From: Sphagnum compactum
Lineage: Eukaryota > Bryophyta > Sphagnopsida > Sphagnales
Direction: 5' to 3'
Length of the DNA stretch: 64,000 nt
NCBI GenBank assembly: GCA_965153455.1
Contig: OZ234498.1
Location: 19,592,001 to 19,656,000 of the forward strand
Shown: one piece after another, positions 1 through 13,700 of the stretch
Position numbering within the stretch: the stretch's first letter is position 1
Layout: every line of letters begins with the position of its first letter
Program-made: the position numbers and the translations under genes
Notes under the pieces: generated by a model
Database searches by the model: none
What the model was told of the DNA's origin: nothing
What the model saw: the letters and a program-made list of their open reading frames with translations, nothing else

Positions 1-42
1 AGTGCAACAAAATCAAAAGATTGGGAAAAAAAAAAAAAAAAC

Positions 43-75
<33 letters not shown>

Positions 76-339
76 GCTATTACTAAGAAGGGTCAAAATG
101 TGGCGACATAAAAAAAAAAAAAATGGTAAAAAAAAGGCTTTTAAAAACCCCCCAAAAAATCGAAAGGTTAATGATTTTGTCACTGTTTTGAAAAAGAAAT
201 TGCGAAAAAAAAAGCACTTCATGGATTTAAATCTACCTATTTGGCAAAAAAAATCATTGCACCAAAAAAAAAAAAAAGAAGAAAAAAAAGAAAGAAAAAA
301 GGGCAGTTCCCAAACATTTAATTCTAATGTCTAAAAGAG
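1..339. other. A-rich intergenic flank
   Basis: This stretch is dominated by A homopolymers (runs of 8 to 15) with short C and T interruptions. Open frames here encode only lysine-rich low-complexity peptides that follow from the A runs. I see no splice sites, domain or RNA gene. Confidence 0.7.
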
Positions 340-488
340 AGAGATCTCTTGTGTGCGAGTCTCTTCTGTTTGTCTGTCTTGTCTCCGCCTCCATCTCTTC
401 CCGCTACATTTGGTAAACCTAACCCGAACCGAACCCGAACGTAAATGGGAGGTGGGGGCAAGACAGACAGACAGACAAACAGAAACAA

Positions 489-520
<32 letters not shown>

Positions 521-815
521 AGGGAGGGAGGGATGGATGGACACACACACACACGCACAGACAGAGCAGACAGACAAGAGACATCATCACGGAAACTGAA
601 ATTTCGAACTCTCACCTATTTGCAGTCCCAATTTTAGTTTTATGAGTGGGGTTGAAAAAGAAATAAAAAGAAAACTGAATAACTAAAACTTGGATTGTGA
701 GAAATATTTTTGCAGGGTCACATATTGAAGCACACCACTGACTGACTGGGGATGCTGCTCTCAATCAGCTCATCATCATCCCCACAGAGCACGAGTAGCA
801 GGAAATTAGGGGCAT
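340..815 (+). promoter_or_regulatory. GA-rich leader/promoter region of the SCAPER gene
   Basis: A purine block of GA repeats followed by GGGA/GGAT repeats lies at about 488-540, with CAGA and CA repeats on either side (462-480, 541-570). A pyrimidine-rich tract ending in TTTTTGCAG at about 707-715 could be the acceptor of a 5' UTR intron, so transcription probably starts upstream of 700. GA-rich leaders are common in plant genes. I cannot place the start site or a TATA box with confidence. Confidence 0.4.
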
Positions 816-3800
816 ATGAAGATGGGAAATGGGTGTCAAGAGATGGAGTTTGTTGCAGCATCCAACAAAAAAGAAGAAGAAGAAGAAGAAGAAGAAGAAG
901 AGGAGGAGGAAGAAGAAGCTGCTGAAAGCTTTTGTGTATTTTCGGATCCGATTGATTATGGTGGAAGTAGTTGTGATAATGGAGGAGCATCTGGTGGTAA
1001 TAGTAGTAATGTTAATAGCTCATCGTGCATTGTTGTTGTTGCTGGTGAGATCGGAAGTGGTGATGTTCTTTCGCCTTACTGTTATGAAGACGTAGAAGAA
1101 GAAGAAGAAGAAGAAGAAGAAGCAAGTGCTTTTCCTAGTATGCTTCCAGTTGAATCTGCTGATTTGGAGTTGTCCGGTAGTAATGCTGCTGCTGCTCTCC
1201 GAGAATTCGATGTTGTCAGCGTAGATGGAAGCCATCATCGAAAGCAGCGGCAGCAGATTTTGGCAGACACAACTCCACAGTTCAGGGAGGAGGAGGAGGA
1301 GGAGGATGATGCCGCCTGTGAAAAGTTGCGAGTTGTAACGGCCAAGAGGAAATCGCTATCGCTACGTATAGAAAATGATTATGCTGGTGGAGGAGGAAGA
1401 GATGAATGCTGCTTAACAAACAGACGGATTGTCGCTCTGCCGGAGGAGATGTCTGCCAAGTCGTCCCCGCTAAGAGTACGGAAGGGGATGGAGGAGGAGG
1501 AGGAGGATATGCAAACTGGCATTTCTGAAGATGCGGAAGAGCGTCGGAAGAGTTTGGTGAGTGCTGCAAGAGCCTCCTCCTCCTCCTCCTCAGAGGTGCC
1601 GAAATTCAAATGGGGAGACCTGGATGATGAAGACCTAGAACAGATGCAGCAGGTTGGCGGAGGAGGAGATGTCCAGAAGGGCTTCTTGGCGTTGCCAACG
1701 TCACAAGAAGAAGAAGATGTTGTTGCCGATCAATCTGCTCAAGAAGAAGAATTGGCTTCGGAAATTGCCGTTGCAGGAGATTCTCAAGGAGTTGTTGCTC
1801 TTCTGTCGCTACATTCGCCGCCAGATTCTCAGAGGTTTTTGTTGCCGAATGCAGCAGTGCCAGATGTGGTCCAGGGTGCATCCCTGGCTCTTGTTGCAGG
1901 TGGTGGTGATCCTCAGCGGGAGTATTGTTTGCAGAATGCCACAACAACACCAGAGGAGGAGGAGGCTGGGGGCTCTAGTTTGAGTGAGGTTGGGACAAAT
2001 CTTGACAATGAAGTGGTCGTTTCAGGACTTGCAATGCTGGCAATGTGTGAACTGACTGCTGCTGTCTTGGCACCTGATGGAGTTGCTGCTGGAGGGTCAC
2101 TAGCAACAAGAAAAGGTGAAGTTGCCACCAAACAAGATGACCACCTTGTGGTGGAGGAGAACTCTGAAATTGGTAGTGAGTTAGAAAACAAGATCACCAC
2201 ATCCCTCCTTGCTGCTGGTGTGATGTCTCCTCCATCTCAAGCATGCAACGAGTGTGATGTGCGGCAGCATTCCTCCGAGTTGTCAGGATGTACAACACCA
2301 GCCCCATCTGCTTTTATGGCTACAGACTCTGGCTTGGCATCAGTCCATGACTGTGATGATCCATTGACAGACAGAGTCATGGAGAAGTGTGCTATAGTAG
2401 TTAATACTCTGGAAGCATCACTAGATGGAACTGGAGATATTGACTCATGCAATCCAGATGTAGTGACAATTGACTTGGCTCCATTGGAGACCTCTTGTGA
2501 AGGTTTGACAGCAGGAGCGGATGCCGCTTTGGAAAGGGTTGATGGGTCAGTGAAAAGTGCAGAAGAGCAGATGATGGATGTTGGAATGATGATGACAAAT
2601 GGCATTATGATTGAGAAATATGACGAGGGTAAGTTGCTACCATCAAGATGAAATTGGCATTTATGTTACTATCTGCTCTTGATGATATTCCTCCAGCACT
2701 GAACATGTGCAGATCCATGAGAGGGAGTGTTGGATTGTACACACAGTGTGTGAGTAATATCATGAGTTCTCTGTGTATCTTTAACCATATGTAAAATTGG
2801 GTTTCTGCCTTTATGCAGGAGAATGCAAGGAGCGGTTTCGCCAGAGGTTGTGGTGCTACTTGTTTGAGAATCTGAACCGAGCAATTGATGAGCTTTACTT
2901 TCTTTGTGAGCTGGAGTCAGATGTCGACCAGATGAAGGAGGCACTTATTGTCCTAGATGAAGCTGGTGTTGATTTTAAAGACCTCAAAATGAGAGTTGAT
3001 GGCTTTGACAGAGTCAGGAAAGGTCCAGGTCTTCCCCGCCCTGTTTCTGCAGCAAGTACAAGCAGCTCCATCTCTTCAAAAGATCAGCAGCGTCGTCCTC
3101 GTGCAATCGCTTGGGAGGTGAGTGACTCCTGAGGTCAGCAAAATGCCCTGCTTATACATTTCAGCTTTTTCTGTGCCTGCTGAGATTGTCTGTGTATAAG
3201 TTCATACAATATTCTACTCCTTGCCAAAGAATGTTGTGAAATTATACCTTACAGGTACGTCGTGTGACCACAACATCTCAACACCGAGCTGATATGCTTT
3301 CCTCTTCTCTGGAAGCTCTCAAGAAAGCACAGAGTGCTCAACAAGCCCATAGCCGCCCACAAGGTAGAAGAAGAGACACCTCGCGTGTCCTTTCTTTTGA
3401 CCGAGATCCTGAAGATGATGTGTTCAGTAAATTCCTGATGTTGAGAGAGTCTGTCTGTCCACTGCGTGAAAGTGCCATCTCTAAATCAAGAGAGAATCCT
3501 CCACCAGTCAGGGAACCTGCTGTCATTTCTGTTGATTCTTCCTCAAAGTCAAAGGACATTCTTCCCAGTCGCAGGGATATCTTTCTGAAGTCAAAAGACC
3601 CTCTGTCAGTGTTCAAGGAAGTTCCAGGGAAGTTGGTGGATGCAATACCTGTATCTACAGATAGCCCTTCCAAACCCAGAGAAAGTCAGTCTTCTAAAAA
3701 TCAGTCTTTAAACCTAGAACCCCCTCTTAATGCAGAAAGACGACATTGTGACTCCATTGGATTCAACGCAGAAGATTGTGCTGCCTCTGAAGTTGTAACC

Positions 3801-6800
3801 TTTCATCATAGTACCTCATCAGCACGAGCCTCTCCTCAAGAAAAGGAAGCTGGCAAGAAGGGAGGTTCCTTAAAGGATGAAATGTTAACCAACAGGAGTA
3901 CTGACTCAATGGGCAAAAGGTCCACATCAAGTGCATCCCAGATTGATAGATTCATGAGGCCAACAGCATCCAGTGGGCAGCGTGTTGCATCTAGAGAGAG
4001 GGAACAGAACCTGCCTGTAAGTAAGAGTCCTTCAATGGAAGCTTGGAAAGAGAAGCGAAATTGGGAGGACATTCTCTCCTCTCCTCTCAATATTGCATCA
4101 CGAGTGTCAAGGTCTCCTGGTCCCGGTCGAAAGAGTACAGAGCGTGTGCGTGTCCTCCATGACAAGCTGATGTCACCTGAGAGGAAGAAGAAAACTCCAA
4201 CTGAGACGAAAAAGGAGCAGGAGGAAAAACAGGCTCGTGCAACCCGATTACGAATGGAGCTGGAGATGGAGAAAGTTCAGCGTCTTCAGCGAACCACAGA
4301 GAAGCTGACTCGTGTAAGTGAGTGGCAGGCAGTTCGAAGTAGTAGGCTGCGAGAAGGAATGCATGCGCGGCAGCAACGTGGGGAATCACGACATGAAGCT
4401 CATCTTGCGCAGATTGCCCGGAGAGCAAGTGATGAGAGTTGTAAAGTCAGTGAAGTACGGTTCATAACTTCTCTTAGTGAGGAGAACAGAAAACTTTCAT
4501 TGCAGCAGAAGCTCCAGGATTCTGAGACACGGCGGGCTGAGAGGCTGCAAAATCTGAGGATCAAGCAAAAAGAAGATTATGCAAGGGAGGAAGCAGCACA
4601 GGAGAGACGTCGACACCTGGAAGCAGAGAGGTTGCAGCGCATTGCAGAGGCACAACGAAGAAAAGAAGAGGGAAAAGCAAGGAGGGAGGAGGAAAGGAAA
4701 GCTGCCAGTGCTGCAAGGGAAGCTCGAGCTGTGGAACATGTCCGGAAGAAGGAAGTGCGAGCAAAGGCTCAACAGGAGGAAGCAGAGCTGCTGGGGCAGA
4801 AGCTAGCAGAGAGGTTGAGAGAGAGTGCACTCCGGCGCAAAGTCTACTTGGAACAGATCAAGGAGCGTGCAATTATGGATCTTGATAAACAAGACAAGAG
4901 AAGCAGGGATATTCCATCAGAATCACCTGTAAGATTGCGGGATCAGGTATCTCCTTCAGGTCGGAGGACTTCAAGTAGAGAAAAGGTTGCTCCTGGACAG
5001 ATATTTGAAAGTGAATCAGTGACTGACAGGGATTTGACCTCAGGCGAATTGGTGGGTAGTGCCCGAAGTAATATTGCTGCTGGTTTGTACCCTATGGCTG
5101 GGAGCAATGAGAGCATTCCCCTGCAAAAGCAAGCTCTTAAGAAAAGGGTAAAGAAACTCCGGCAAAGACTTGCCAGCAGGAAATCAGAGTTTCTGGAGCG
5201 CTCTCCTGGAGTAGATGGATATGGAATGGGCAGTGCTTCTCTGGCAGGTGATTCTATTTGTATCTTTCATTTGCAGAGATTCTTATTTGAATGTAACTGT
5301 TCTCTGTATAATTGGCATGACAATTTCTGTGAAGTTCAAGTTGAGACATGCCTGATCTTGTTGATGGTTTTGAGGATGCACTCTCCTTGTGTCCACTCTT
5401 ATAAACAGGTGCAGCACGGTCTAGAATAGGGAGGTGGCTGCAAGAGCTGGGACGACTGCAGCAGACTCGGAAACCTGGGAACTTCTCTGTCAGCTGCCTT
5501 ATCATTGCTGAGATGGTGAAGGTATGTTACCTTGATTAACATGTACTCTGCAATCACATAGGCACATTGATGTCTACCCATGTGTACCTTCTGTCTGGAC
5601 CTTTTTTATCAGGTCTCACTGCTGGTGTGTTAGCTGTCAGTGAAATTCTCACCAGTGACAGATGATTTGAAGAACAGCAGGACTCTTTAGAGAGTTCTAT
5701 ATATATCTTTGAGACAACCCTGATCAATTTGATGCATCTTTAGTTAGTATGACAAGCATTGAAGTGCAATGAGGTGAATTAAGTTGTACAGCAGCCTAGG
5801 AGATGTAAGCAATGGTGTCATCACTGAAGTCATTGAGTCTGGTGGCATTATATTTGGAAATTGGACCCCTTGCCCTTCTGTGTAACATGATGTGTAACAG
5901 TGAAAATGGTGTCTTAATCTTTGCATGCAACATCTGCCCAGGTTTATCTCAACTTAATCATGAAGGCTTTTGTTGAGTGCTACTGCAGTATTTGGAGGAT
6001 AAGGAAGCTGAACTGCATGCAGCTCGACAACAAGGTCTTCTTGATTACATTGCAACAGCACTCCCAGCTTCCCACTCATCCAAGCCAGAAGCCTCTGCAC
6101 TCACAGTAGCTCTTCTGCGATTACTTGCAGTTCTTCTGTCACCCCCAGCCAATCGGAGCTACTTCATTGTCCGCAATCTTTTACCTCCCTTGATCCCAAT
6201 GTTGTCTACAGCATTGGAAAATTTCAGCACCATCGACTATTCCTTGAATAACCAAGGAGCAAATGTTGTTGGTTCTGGTCCTGGTTGTAACAGCTCCACG
6301 GATGGACCTGCTGCTTCTAAAGATGCTGTAAATAGCTTGAGTGGCAGCATGAAAGATGAGAAGATGTCTGCTGATGAGAAGTTAGAAGTGATGCAAGAGG
6401 TGCTGGAAGGGTTGCTTTGGGCAGTCACTGCTATTATAGGCCATGATTGCCTTGAAGAACGCCAACTGCAAATGCAAGAAGACTTGGCTGAGCTGATTGT
6501 GGCGTGTGAAGTTCTTCATCGTCTGCGGAACCTTTTTGCACTCTTTGATCGGCCACAAGTTGAGGGGGCAGCAATTCCAGGTCCAGTTCTTTTGGGTCTG
6601 AGGTTGTTGGAGACCTTGACAGGACCAAGAGGAAAGATCCTTACTGCAGCTCACGAGGCACCTGTGAATATAAATGGTTGCCTTCCATGCCTGCCACCAA
6701 CCTCAGACATCGGAAATAGTGTTATTATTGAGGATGGGGCAGAAGAGAGCATTCCTCAGCTTCCTGATTTAAGTGAGCAGGTCTTGAAGAGCGATGATGT

Positions 6801-8929
6801 ATTTTTTATAGTGCCAGGTCCAGACACGACAGAAGAGGAGCAGGGAGAGAAAATTGAAGAGAAGAATGGTGAGAAGAGCAAAACCTCTGATACATCAGTG
6901 GTGCATGGCCAGGCATCTGTTGTCTTGAACATGCGGACCAAATATCTTCTGGCAGCAATTGCAGAGACAGGCCTTCTTGGACTCCCTTCACTTCTTACAG
7001 CTGTGCTTCTCCATGCAAATCCTCGATCTTCACCAGAGCAGGTACAACAGCAATAATCAGACTACAGGATACAGGGCTTAATCAGGATGGGCATTTTGTG
7101 TATATAATGGATTCCTTCTCTATTGTATTATCTGTTCTCAAGCATGTATCCTTTTTTTGAACCAATTCTGGATTGGTGGCAGGCAGCATGTGCACTCCCA
7201 TCCAACTTTGAAGAGGTGGCTACAAGTGTCCTACGTGTACTCAACAATGTTGCCAGGCTTGACCTTCCTCTTCTGCAAAACATGCTGGTATGATCTCTGG
7301 TTTTGCTGCAGAACCACATTGGCAGGCATGATTAACAAACTGGGATATGCTGTAACCAATCTTGTGTATTGTCTATCTTTATGATGGATGTAATTTTAAA
7401 GCATTATAGCATGCTAGTGGTGCTTGGATTTTCTTCTCCTGAAGTCTGATGACTTTTTGGAAATGCCAGGGACTTCCTGATTTGAGGATGGAGTTTTTCC
7501 ACCTTGTTAGCTTTCTGCTGTCACACTGTACTTGCAAATGGAAGACTACCACAGACAAGGTTTGCCCTCAATTCAGACTTGGCACATCTTTTAAAAGACG
7601 ATGTGCATACATTCAATAGCATGTTTCCTGGCTGGTACTAGTCACCTCTGAGGTCCAATTTACACTCTTTTCCTTGTCATTGCACAAGCACTTAAATTTA
7701 CTTCATGCTTGTTTCCTTCTCTTTCCTAGATCAAGTTCTCATATTGCTTTGTGGCAGACTCCAGGATTACTATCTGTATGGATATTCTGGAGATAACTGA
7801 AACTATCATCTGAAAGTTCTTTGAAGATCTGTCAGAACCTGCAGGCTAAAGTGGCCAGATGTTCTGGTTCAGGTTAGAATTCTGGAAAAGAAAAGCTAGC
7901 TGATTATTAACTGTGGCAAAACCTTCACTCTACATGGCAGGTTGCTGCCTTGCTTCTAGAGACACTGTTACTGCTTGGCTACACTGCATTGCTGCACCCA
8001 GGAAATCAAGCAGTTTTGCGCTGGGGCAAAAGCCCTACTATCCTTCACAAGGTAGCCCTGGTAACCTTTGTGCTTCAATATCTATTAGTAAGCATTATTG
8101 GATGGTTTGTGTAATGCCAGAGGAGGTTTTATTTCAGGATGTCCTATGGATTCTCTATGTTCATGTAACTAAATGGCCTTCACACTGGTCCTGTGTCCAG
8201 ATGTGCGATCTTCCGTTTGCTTTCTTCAGCGACCCCAAGCTGACCCCTGTTCTGATAGTCACACTGCTAGCAGTGTGCTATGGTAGTGAGCGCAACCGGG
8301 ATGTTGTCCAACAAGAGCTCAGCATGGATATGTTGCTTACCTTCCTGAAAAGATCTAGGGAGAAGATTACTCAAGTTACAGAGTCTGAAAATGACACAAA
8401 ACCCGAGGATGAGGAAGTGGTGGTGAAGACAAAGGCTAAAGTAAGTTGGGGATCAGAATCTGAGTCAGGTGGCGCAAGTACAGCCCGTGGCCGTTCTCGT
8501 CAGAAGCAACCACTGCCAGATGTCTTTTTTGCCTCTCCCAAGAGAGTCAATTGGAATCAGACAAGGAATGGGGTCAACATCAATATGACCTCCAGTGATG
8601 GAGACATTGCAGCAAAAGAAACCAAAAGTGCAGTTTACAGGAGTGGTGGTCGGAGTACTCCCATCACTGACTTGCAAACATTGCCAGTGAAGAGAAGCAA
8701 AGGTGGTTCCTCTAGTTTTCTTTCCTCATCACTCCCAAGCAGATTTCCCACTGTTTCTATTCCCCAGTCAGCTGCCTCTGGGACAAATGAACTTTTAGGA
8801 GATGGCATGGCATCTTTCCCATTTCCTGCAGCTTTGACATTGCAGAACCGGTTTCCAGAGAGCCTTTGGACCCAGGCAGAAGAATTTTTTTCACCAGGAT
8901 CACGGATGGGTCGTATCTTCAAGGCTTGA
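816..8929 (+). CDS. SCAPER: SCAPER homologue (S-phase cyclin A-associated protein in the ER), 9 exons
   Basis: Exons by phase and splice consensus: 816-2628, 2819-3117, 3255-5247, 5409-5521, 5989-7041, 7183-7287, 7470-7559, 7941-8051, 8201-8929; 6306 bp, 2101 residues. Residues 1-604 are disordered and very acidic, with poly-Glu from GAA/GAG repeats. The conserved SCAPER N-terminal domain follows at about 605-690 (ECKERFRQRLWCYLFENLNR, ELYFLCELESDVDQMKEAL). Residues about 1015-1250 are a long charged coiled coil rich in Arg, Glu and Ala. Residues about 1407-1925 are a conserved helical block (LLLLGYTALLHPGNQAVLRW, CDLPFAFFSDPKL). The tail is Ser-rich and disordered. In animals SCAPER is a perinuclear ER protein that binds cyclin A; the plant role is not established. 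I did not find the C2H2 finger of animal SCAPER. The start is the first ATG of the long exon; ATG at 822 is an alternative. AATAAA at about 9290 may be the poly(A) signal. Confidence 0.93.
865..918 (+). repeat. Coding GAA/GAG microsatellite (poly-Glu)
   Basis: An uninterrupted run of AGA/GAA triplets inside the first SCAPER exon encodes a poly-Glu tract beginning near residue 20. Shorter tracts recur at about 1098-1122, 1287-1308 and 1490-1506. Replication slippage is expected to change the length without breaking the frame. Confidence 0.9.
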
Positions 8930-10729
8930 CGAGGATACAATGTCAGTAACCAAAATTTGGAGACTTCATTGCATACAAGCCTCATCTATCCCGTATACAA
9001 CCTCAGCATTGGTGATACTCTTTGATGGCCCAAAGTTTGCATTCTTCTCAGTTTGAATTATCACTTTTGTAGGTGAATTGTCTGTGTTCAAGGGTGCAGA
9101 CCTCAGGAATAGCTACATTAAAATGGAAATCGTGCAATGTGGTGGACAATGTCTATTCCCTGACATTTTGAGGATGCTTCAGAAGGAGAATTCTCAGTGC
9201 AACCATCAAGCTACTGCACCTCTTTCTGCTATAGAGACAAAATTCTGAGACTTGGCAAAGCCTGCAATTGTTACCATCACGGATTTGAAAATAAAAATTT
9301 TAACATGGGACTGAGGCAGGAGTATCCTTGAGAAACTTTGAAAGACAGGATTCTGTGTTTAGGGTATTTAGGGTATATCAAGGCACATAGGATTTGGGTA
9401 CAGTCAAATGTACAGGTCAACTAATACAGTAGGGTCCGTACAGAGAGTTAACAACTACTACATCCTCAAAGAGGACTTTAGTAGCAGCATGAAGTTGGTA
9501 ACATCCTGAGGATGAACTCAATGTCATTTGATTCTCCTGTTACCATTCAAGGTTTCAGAGGAGGTTGGTTAACTGCTGCCAAGAATGTAGGGTGATGTTT
9601 GAGAATTTGTTGCAGCGAATATCATTCAGGTCATTTGCAGTATGGTGAAGTTGAAGCTTTGTTGATGTTGAAATCCTCATACCATTAATTCAGGTCTTTC
9701 ATGGCCCTGATTTTCCAGCTAGAAAGTAATGGTTCTAGCAGAAGTTAAACTTTCAGTGATGTTTTTGACATGTAGTCTCATTTCAAAGGACTTTGATGTT
9801 GTTGGTCAACCTCTCTTACCTCTCTTCACAGGGAACTTGCCTTCAACTCACAATACCCTATTTAGTGTTGTGAAGTGGGATATGGAGAACAATCTGGCCA
9901 TTTGTTGAAGGTTTAGGGTTCTGAACGTGTCCCTGTCTGCTATTCTTTAGATTTTATCTCTTGATTTCCTCAGACTCAGGAAGGCAGGCTACTGCATTAA
10001 CTTAATGATGCATCATCAGAAATTCATGTTTTATGAGTTTTGGAGAGGAGAAAGATAAGGGTTTACTATATCTTGGTCTACAACATTTCTAAACAAATTG
10101 ACACTCAAAATGATTCATAAGATGTTGCAGACAATCAGGTTTCAAGAAACAGAACCAGAGAATGTCAGCACCTGGACTTGAGAACTTAAGGTAACAAATA
10201 GAGAATACAACCATGTTAGTGTGAGTCTAAGAGATAAGGGATAGTCTTTGATGTGAAACAGATGGTGAAAATTGCCAAATTAGCAACTTTCTGAAACTAC
10301 TCTTGCATGTGTTTCACAGTTAACAGTTACATCAGCTACATCAGTTTAATGTCTTGTGCTTGTTTTGCTGCTAATGATTCAACTGGAGGTCCATAACATG
10401 GAAGGCAACATGGCAGTCCTGAGCCCCTTCGTACTTATGTAAGAGCAAGGTCATTGCTGAGCAGAAAAATGACAAAGATCCTATAGTCACCCACTTTGCT
10501 GTGATTGCCTGGCCCAGGCCATACGTGGTGAAGCCAACAACCAGGATCTATTACTCCTTGGGACTAGATCAGATTGCCTGATTGCTCCATGATAGATTAT
10601 CTGGTTGGAACTTGGTCTCCTTGCAAGGGATATAGTCAACTCAAGTATTCTTGCTTTTTCGAGCTCAGGAAGTACAGGTTCTGATAGGGATTACTCAGTT
10701 CATATGCACACCTACAGATAGATCAAAAC
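8930..10729. other. Intergenic/3' flank between convergent SCAPER and ZFYVE26 genes
   Basis: The two genes converge here. The left part presumably holds the SCAPER 3' UTR, with an AATAAA at 9290-9295. I see no supported coding exon, RNA gene or repeat. Short frames in this stretch lack homology and codon pattern. Confidence 0.6.
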
Positions 10730-13700
10730 TCAATGTGATGCCAACCACTGCTTGCACATATCCTGCACTGCAAGAGAGCCTGACTGCTGTGCCTGCAGTG
10801 ACAACATCCACCAATAAATCTGAATGAACTAAGGCAGGGCACAAACTGGTTTGGAGCCAATGACTGGACAAGAAACATGACACCCCCTTTGTCTCAAAAC
10901 TGATTCATCAGGAAACTCATAAGGAAAGTTCGGCTTGAACCCACAAGTGCTCTTGACTTACTAGGGATTTCTATGCTTCATGAAGATGCCAAAGGAGAAC
11001 CTTGGGGTGGGTGGATGGTCCAAATGAGTGTGACCAAGATTCATCAAGTACTTACCACATGAGCTACATACTGAACGTCAGATACGCTCTCACTGCGAGA
11101 AGCAATCTGGAAGGCGCTTTTCAACCGACCCCAAATCACACATGCCAACACTTTTCTGTCCAGTCCATAAGAAAAAACACCATTGAACAACATTGAGGTT
11201 AAAACTGCAGACAACTCTGACAATCAAATGAGATCAGAACCCAAAGTTGATGCTGAAGTCTAAATACTCGTGATTTCACTCTTTACAATTCAGGGATAAA
11301 AGGTGCATGCCTGTGGCTGCTTGAAAGCATCTCAATGAGGCGATTAGGTGGTCGCTCCTTGTGACGGCTTTTTGCATAAACATTAATTGCAGTACCCAGA
11401 ACCTGTACTTGATGCCCACAGATCAACATAATAAGAAACCAGTGACATATACAAAAAAGAAGTGCTCACTCTAAAAGTGCTTGCTGTAGTGCATCCTGGA
11501 CATAGGGAATGCAATACTTTGTCCCTGAAGAGAATGTTGTCACAGTCTCTAATGACTTGGGTATGTTTCAAAAAAGCTTCACACTTCCAAGTCCCTTATT
11601 TTTTTTGAAATATGGAAAAGGCCAACTGCAGTGAGAAGGGGTTGAACCTGGTCCCAGTCATCATCATCTATGGTGCCCTTAATGTTGCGCAAGAGCTCCA
11701 TTAACTGGTTCAACTTCTTTCTCTCTGCTAAGTTGGCTGCCACACCTGCATAGATGTGCACCGCTGCAATTTCACACACACAAAAATGTGATACATGTGA
11801 AGTCTGATATTGTGGGACCAAGGTGAATTTGCTTCAGCAGAGGCAAGGATATATAGATCTCCTTTACTGTTGATGGATATACCCATATGAAGCAGGCACA
11901 AGTTTGGTACAAGGAACTGAAATTTGAGTTGTTTTGGACTGCTAACACAAAAAGTAAGGACAATTCCTGCCTGTTAGATTGAACTCAGAAATGATTCGGA
12001 AGGCCAGATCAAAGTTCCTCTCCACAAGTTCCTCTGCAACTTCGCACCTGCGTCTATGGAGCAAAAGTACAGATAAAAGAAATCAGAGGAAAACCCAAAC
12101 TGCTGGCAGAAGAAAAAGAAGAGCCAAATGACTGAGTCTGATATTCCCCATAGCTACTGCTTCTGTGACAAAAGAATCTGAACACATTAGAGTTATGGGC
12201 CCTTCCCCTTAGACCACAGCCCTTCAAGTTCTTGCAATTCACATGACTGGTTGACCTGGCTTGGGTTCTATGGGTGACAAACTAGCATCTTTTTACCTGA
12301 TGGTGTCTGCATCACTTGGGTTTCCAAATAATGAATGTTTCCATGGTCGCCCCTCACTGTCACCAAATGTGCGAACCACATCTATCTGTATCACCACAAA
12401 TCTCACTCCCTAATGAGCTCTTCATGGAATTCAAACACAAAGCATATTTGCAAACACCTAAGAGCATGTCCACATGTTTCATGGTGCCTCAACTCTCTCA
12501 TATTTCTCAACTACACAGAACAGACAATCTAATTTTTGAGCTGGAACTGTTCCAACCCTTCACCAAAGACAGACCAGCAAACCTACAACCTCAAAGAACC
12601 AGTTCAGAATTTTATAATGGGGTGGGTGGCTCCACCAGGTGGAGTGAGTGTAAGTCATGCTTGGTGTGCACTAGGCATGTAGTTTCGGAGTCCAATAGTT
12701 AAAAACTCTGAGCTGATGAAGTACTCTACAGTTTTATCAACTAAGATTCCTGCCCACCTTCATAAAAAAATTGAGCTCACAGTACTGATGCTGTTGTGGG
12801 TTTTCATATTCATTCAACACATCTGGGAAAGAGGCAATACTAGATTGGGAATCATGGGGAGTTTTGCCTGTGTTGTGTGTCCTTTACCTGTACACTAACT
12901 CGAGCTGTGAACTTGATCAGCTCCTCTTCTGTGAGTTTCTGAGATGGTAGTTTCCCCCGAGCAGCCTTGGTTGCCACCTTAGCCCCCTCCCCTGCTTGCT
13001 GCCGTGCTAGCAAACCCTCATCAAAGTGCACCTGCCCCATGAATGGCAATCAGTTTTAGACATCAAGACCAACGTTGTGCAGCAGGTATCAACACCGACT
13101 TCAACACTGGGTTAACACTGGGAAGGTACACTATCTTGTGTGTCCATAAACTACCAACTATATCATGCAACCGATTGAGAAGATTGGAACTGGGTGTATG
13201 AGTGGAGGGTCAGAAAATGCAGCATTGCACATCTGGAATATTTCACTGATTATCATTGCTGCTCGCTGCAGTAGAAAAAACACAGGATCTTAAGCTTAGG
13301 CTTGCTGTCAGAGCATCCATTTCCATGTTTAGACTTCCAAAAGAAGGGCTTCCAAACCTTTGCACGTTCCAAGTGACCCAGAGCTTGATCCTGATGAGAG
13401 GAATTCAAAAAGAGCTGAATACAGCACAACCCTGCTGCCACATAGTCCTTTTTCAGAACCTGCATAAACAAAAATTAACCAGACTCTTTAGCATCAAATG
13501 GGTCAACAGAAAGTAGAGGGAGAATAGAAAGGAAGAGACTGATGTACCAGAATTTGAGAAGAGAGAAGACAAAAGCACATTGAGCAGCAAAGATGGGATA
13601 CAAAAATTCTTGTTGTCACAGTTTTGGGGATGTGAGCAGAGCGCTACTGACCTGAAACCTGTACAGATGGTTGAAATGCCGATGATTCTCAAAGTAAGTA

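Noticed and set aside
2-334. 110-residue lysine-rich open frame on the plus strand
   Set aside because: It results from A homopolymers and has no domain or coding bias.
4317-4335. Strong GTAAGT-like donor inside SCAPER exon 3
   Set aside because: The frame and coiled-coil pattern continue without interruption across it, and no matching acceptor would keep phase.
7913-8200. Continuous frame joining MAKPSLYMAGCC to the last SCAPER exon
   Set aside because: The conserved peptide (LLLLGYTALLHPGNQAVLRW) is in another frame, bounded by AG and GT splice sites at 7941 and 8051. The continuous frame is read-through of an intron.
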